Position numbers and translations under genes: made by a program
The notes under the pieces: generated by a model
What the model saw: the letters and a program-made list of their open reading frames with translations, nothing else
Databases searched by the model: none
Told to the model about the DNA's origin: nothing
Part shown: one piece after another, positions 59,221 to 64,000 of the stretch
Layout: every line of letters begins with the position of its first letter
Position numbering within the stretch: the stretch's first letter is position 1
Source: Camarhynchus parvulus
Taxonomy: Eukaryota > Chordata > Aves > Passeriformes > Thraupidae
Direction of reading: 5' to 3'
DNA: 64,000 nt
NCBI RefSeq assembly: GCF_901933205.1
Contig: NC_044572.1
Location: 75,017,465-75,081,464 of the forward strand

Positions 59221-62200
59221 GAGTATATTTTTTTTTTACAGAATGAAATGTAATTGGTTTAACTTAATTATCTTTGTTACTTCCCTTTCCTGAGTCAAAA
59301 GCACCAGAGCATGGAGAGCAGTGGTTTGGTAAGAGAGAAATCTTAATTGATTTTGTGGCCTTTGACTCAAAGCAAGGACTTTCTGCTCCTGTACGTAATG
59401 GGGAAAAGTGGGAGGAAAACACAAGTGACAAAAGTGGCTGAAGAAAAGGAAGCCAATCTTACAGATCCCATGGAGGTTGGATTGCAAGCCTTGATAGCTT
59501 GAGCAGGTGCAGGAGCACGGGCCTGCCAGGAAACTTGTGTTGACAGAAGGATGGAAATTCATGCAAATAAGTCTTTCTTGTCACAGCTTAGTATTTGATA
59601 GATGAAAATTATGCTGATTTTATAGAATTAAACTGTCATTTTATGGATAGAATTATTTAGAACTGCTGGGTTATAAAATTTGATCATGTGCACATAAGTA
59701 AAGTGACTTTAAAATCTTTACCTCTGAGTCCTTGCTCTACTTGCTGGCTTCCGGGAACACTGTGGCCTCCTTTGCATAACTCTTTCTGTGGCTCAATTTC
59801 CTCTCCTTATAACTGCTGGATTTCTGTAGTCTCAAACTTATAAGGTCATTGCCCATCATGGGGACATAGATTTTACCTCTCTGCTAATATGAAATGTTAA
59901 ACCATTTGGGCAGGCTTGTGTTTTATGTTGAAAATTACTTTTATAGTTTCCTGTGTCTGCTTTATGGGATGGCACCTTTTAATCTTCTCTTTTTCTCTTC
60001 TGTTTGTACCTCTAATAACTGATATCTCCAATTGGAATGTATTCCATTTAATTTATGACAGCAGCGGTTTCAGGATGCAGGGCTATTGCTGTACTTAGGT
60101 TTATTTCCTTTTTTTTTTTTTTTTTTTGCTGCTTTTTGTTCAAAAAGATTTGCAGAGCTTCTTTTATTAAAGGGCAATGGAAAACACTTGCTATACAACA
60201 CTACAACATACTGTTTTTATGAGAAGCCTCACCTTAGAATGCTTTATGGAATCGAAAACAGGCCCTTTTTTTTTCCTTTTCTGTTTAGGAAACCTTTTTT
60301 GAACAAACTTTGTTTTACAATTGTTCTTGATTTTAAATTAGGATTGATCTAAAAACTGATAATTTCAAAAGGGAAGGAATCTGTGTTTCAATTTTTTTTT
60401 CTTTAATTATGAATAAAGTGCAATTTACAAAGAGATGACATTTCAAAATACCATATGAAATCAAATGAAATAGTATTTTTAATTTTTTTTTAATTTTGAA
60501 GTCAATAGACTTTGTTCATTATTGAATGTTTTAATTTCAATTTTTTCCAATTCTAAGTGATATTTTATGTCTGAAAATACTTTGAAAAAGTCTGAAATGA
60601 AAAGGAGTTTTCAAAAATATTTCCTCATTTCTAAAATATTTTTTTCTTTAATTTCACCTGATTTGACTTAGTTTAGCCAACTATATCATTTCTGATACAA
60701 GTTTTTCACATAAGTTATCAGTCATAGTCACCTTTTATTAAACAATGGAAAGATAATTCAGATCTAAAGGTTTATAAAATAAAGAGCTTCCCATCTTGCA
60801 AGGTTTCCTACTTCATATAATCCTAATCTAAATCTAGTTCCGCTATTTTTTGAGTCTGTGCATGCCTCCTTTTTTTTGTCTGTTTCCTATAATCTAAAAA
60901 GGAAAACTAAAGCACTATCAGACGAGAAAATGTCACGGAAGGGTGTATGAAAAGATTAGACATTTAAAATGGTTACTTGTCTTTTCAGCTTCTGTCATGT
61001 TTTCTTTTGCAATTTCTCATCTTCTTAAAGTCTCAGTAAGTGTCCAATTCTATTTTTTACAGCTTGAAAGTTTTCTGGCCTTCTTAGTTGTGCTGTACTT
61101 TTTGAGTGATGCAGTAAGATTTGGTAAACAAGGACTATTTCTCTTATTAACTTCTTACTTTGAAAGAAAGCAAAATGTATTCTAGCATCTCTTGTGTTTG
61201 CAATTTATCCATTTAGTCTTACATTTTCATTACGTTATTTCTCCTGCATTGCCCTCTGTAACCTCAAGAAGCTTTTGGGACACAAATAGGATTCATTTTA
61301 TTTATTTTGTCAAATTTAAATCTATAGTTCCAGTTTTGACAAGAGAAAATTTAAAAATAAAGTACGGAATGTAAAAGTGCTGCAGTAAGTGCTTTCAATT
61401 TGAAAAATAAATGTCACAGGTACACAGTCAAAATTAGAAAATACATTTGAGTTTTGTGCAGGGAGATTATACTCTGCATTATATTTAGGATTTTTTTTCA
61501 GCAGAAGAATATATTAAATTTTATTTTTTTCACTTCTAAGCGCTGGACCACTGCCCTTTGTAGAAAATGGAAGCTATACCAAGTGTCTACTTTGTTTCTT
61601 TTTTTTACTGGCAAACAGCAACTTTCTTGGGGGCCATACAGTATGGGAAGGGAAATTGCACCTTAAAAACATTTGAGGAAGACATATTAGCGGCAGTGTC
61701 CTTCAGGAATGCTTTTTCTTCAGGAAAACTAGGTATGGAAAGGATTTTTGCATTGTATTGGAAGATTAGTTAATGTTATTCAGCAGGAAACATATTTGGT
61801 GTTTTTCTGAGAATTTACCACTCTTAGGCATACCTGTAATGAATAAACTTTCATTTTTCTTAGGTATATATAAGCGTGTCTCTGTGTGTCTTACTATTTA
61901 TGCATGTATACACATAGAATATATGCATAGAATACAAAATAAAAGGCTATTTGCTGTCCTTATCTTTTGGCCTGGAGACCAAAGCAAATGTAGTTGTCAT
62001 GAAAGCTTTGTTTTGGTATAATAAGAATGACTGAAAATTATATTATTTTTGAAATAAGTTGAAGTAACTTAGAGACCTGAGAGTTTTACCTTGATTTCCT
62101 AGGAGAAGAAAAAAAAATCAATAAGAGACATTGCAATAGTTGATTTTGGCTTTGCTCTGAGAAAAATTTACTTCTTTTATTTTTTTAAGTGGTTAAATGC

Positions 62201-62749
62201 TTATTCTTTGCAAAACAAAAGGGATGTGTGGGAGATGAGTCTTTGTTGCCTTTCGTAAGTGGAAAGGTATATCAACTCTGAAAGACAAAGTCTTAGATTT
62301 GCTGCAAATTCTTGAAAAAACTAGTTCTCTTCAAAATCAGTTTGATAACAGTTTGGTCTCTCTGTTTCAGAGATCACAACAGGAAGCACGTGAACTAAAT
62401 CATTGAGGATGCTGTAATTTTTTCCATTACTCACACAAGCAAACAAATATTGAGTTTTAACATGGCATATAATCCAACTTCCTATACAAACTGATCAGGA
62501 AAGGATATATAGTGCCTTATGCTAATATCTATCCAAAGCTTGCCCTAGTTTTCAAAGTACTCGACACACATGACCTCTGAAGCAGACCTCTTTAATTCAT
62601 GTGTCTAACTACAAACTCAATGCCTTGTTTTAACATGCTGTTGCATTTTAATGCCAAAGTCTCATCTCCTCTCTCTTCCCTTTGCTCTCTTCTAAATACT
62701 GTTTCTAAAATTGGTGAAGAAAAAGAACACCAGCAAAGAGAGTGAGATA
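59221..62749. other. AT-rich non-coding stretch
   Basis: No gene is seen. A somewhat GC-richer patch at about 59290-59560 follows the CR1 and has no recognised identity. A T run lies at about 60107-60127. Frames in 59916-62021 are short, hydrophobic and T-driven. Confidence 0.55.
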
Positions 62750-63260
62750 GGGAAGGTGATTAATTAGTGAGCAATAAAGGGGTGACTTGATTGATGTGTT
62801 GACATGCTGGAATGCTGCTGCAGTATTTTGTTCTTAATTTTTGTAATCTGAGCCAGTATGACAACTGGGATGTTGCACATTTGCTGAAACTCATCTGTGG
62901 ATTTAGGGGGCAATTAGAAATTCCCTGCGCCTTATCTGCAGGTTTTCTTCCATAACTGTAGTGTGATTATTTCTCAGTAATAGTAAAATATTAAAGTCTC
63001 TGTAACCTTTCTGAAAACTCTCATTTGCATAACTATTATTCAGCTTGTTTCTGAACAAGGGCTAAGTCAGTCTTTTTCATTGATTAGCTGAGAACCATTT
63101 TAGCTACCTTATTAAGAAATAATCACAACAATTCTTTCTGCTCTGATTGTGTGCTGCTGCCCAGCCAGGCTGCCAACTATTGCTGCAGATGCTAACTAGT
63201 TAAATATTTAATTTTAATTAGTGATGCTTGAATACCATAATGATGGCTAACACAGGTAAC
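62750..63260. promoter_or_regulatory. Possible conserved non-coding enhancer-like element
   Basis: This non-repetitive stretch has a high density of developmental-type binding words: 'ggtgattaattagtgag' (TAATTA), 'cttgattgatgtgttgacat' (PBX/MEIS-like TGATTGAT and TGACA), 'ggcaattagaaat', 'tcatttgcataac' (POU octamer ATTTGCAT at about 63024), 'cattgattagctg' and 'tttaattttaattagtgatg'. No open frame is present. It is inferred from motif clustering and would need cross-species alignment. Confidence 0.32.
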
Positions 63261-64000
63261 AGAGAACTATAGCCTTTTTTACTGAGCTAGGAAGAGCCTT
63301 CAGAAGGCATAGTACTTTATGGTTTTGGGGGTTATATATCTTAGAGAATTAGTAGCCCATTCTGTGCTAATGACAAACCTGAATCCTGGAACCTTGTTAT
63401 TCCTTCTTGTTTTCTTTGGGGACATAAGATTGTTTCTGCACCTTCCATTATTATGCAAATAAATTCTGTAGAAACCTCATGATATTTACTCAAACAAAAG
63501 TAGAAGGATAGCCCCCTTCTTCAGCAATATCAAAACAGAGTTAAGGGTCTCAAGTTTGAGATTTTAGTGCCAGTCCAGGTTTTGAATTGCTCAAAAGAGA
63601 TTCTATTTCATACACATCAGACAAGAGGTGTGTCTGATGGGCTCCTGTCTGGTCTCTCTCTTTCTTTGTTCCTCACCTGAAATTCTGTCTCTGGGTCTGA
63701 ACTGGCAGGTAAATAGGTGGAAATACATCTGGTGGTTTAGCAGATCATGAGAAACAGAAGAGTTGCAAGTGGTGAGTCAATGGAAAATTCTCAGTCATAG
63801 GAGTTTGTTGCACTATGCTTTGTCTGAAAAAACAAAGTAATAGTAAAGCCAATAGTGGTTGATATAATCTATAAAGTAAAATTTTATTCAATTTCCAAGT
63901 TGCAGGGTTTGGGTTTAAATGCTCTTTATTGCCACACACCATATAAAAATATGTATGTGTATCAAAAGGGGTAAACCCAAAGAATTGGTTTTGTTCTTTT
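63261..64000. other. AT-rich non-coding stretch to window end
   Basis: No gene or identifiable repeat is seen. Confidence 0.55.

Noticed and set aside
1..64000. CRISPR array, prokaryotic operons, tRNA or rRNA genes, mitochondrial insertions
   Set aside because: No spaced direct repeats, no dense long frames, and no clear tRNA B-box or rRNA/mtDNA stretch were seen on reading both strands.

Overview
The window looks like nuclear DNA from a bird, most likely a songbird (Passeriformes). It is AT-rich and low in CpG, and its open reading frames are short and scattered. It carries three CR1 LINE copies of avian type, one ERVL-type LTR I recognise with confidence and two weaker relatives, and a 401-bp solo LTR of a type I associate with passerine genomes. 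I found no bacterial genes, no CRISPR array, no tRNA or rRNA gene, and no protein-coding exon I would defend. The window reads as intronic or intergenic DNA of a large, gene-poor locus.

The best evidence for a host gene is at about 9.0-10.1 kb. There the sequence becomes CpG- and GC-richer around a 137-bp candidate exon (9582-9718) with a CT-rich acceptor and a near-consensus donor. All three frames contain stops, so it would be a 5'UTR or non-coding exon transcribed rightwards. If real, most or all of the remaining 54 kb would be its downstream intron. I could not name the gene.

Layout: 1-511 plain; 512-672 MIR-like ancient SINE; 673-8939 plain AT-rich; 8940-10130 promoter/first-exon-like island; 10131-19616 mostly unique with A/C-rich low-complexity runs and a possible non-coding element at 16.6-16.8 kb; 19617-20140 old ERVL-type LTR; 20151-28751 unique; 28752-30612 a 1.86-kb 5'-truncated CR1 on the minus strand with decayed reverse transcriptase; 32071-32413 a large (AAAGG)n array; 36.7-37.5, 38.7-39.4 and 43.0-43.6 kb GC-richer blocks that look like LTRs; 48435-48835 a solo LTR with exact 6-bp target duplications; 49201-49345 a CR1 fragment; 51145-51721 an ERVL-type solo LTR; 58294-59220 a third CR1 with an internal (AGCAG)n expansion; 59221-64000 AT-rich DNA with a possible conserved block at 62.75-63.26 kb.

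No genes act together here. The most interesting points are the non-coding exon/CpG island, the 245-bp uninterrupted AAAGG array, a 63-nt near-perfect hairpin of pre-miRNA size at 38.4 kb, twin tandem hairpins at 56.1 kb, and a short reading frame with acceptor and polyadenylation-like signals at 33.4 kb. I found no convincing previously undescribed biological system. Repeat family calls rest on remembered consensus features, not on a database search.
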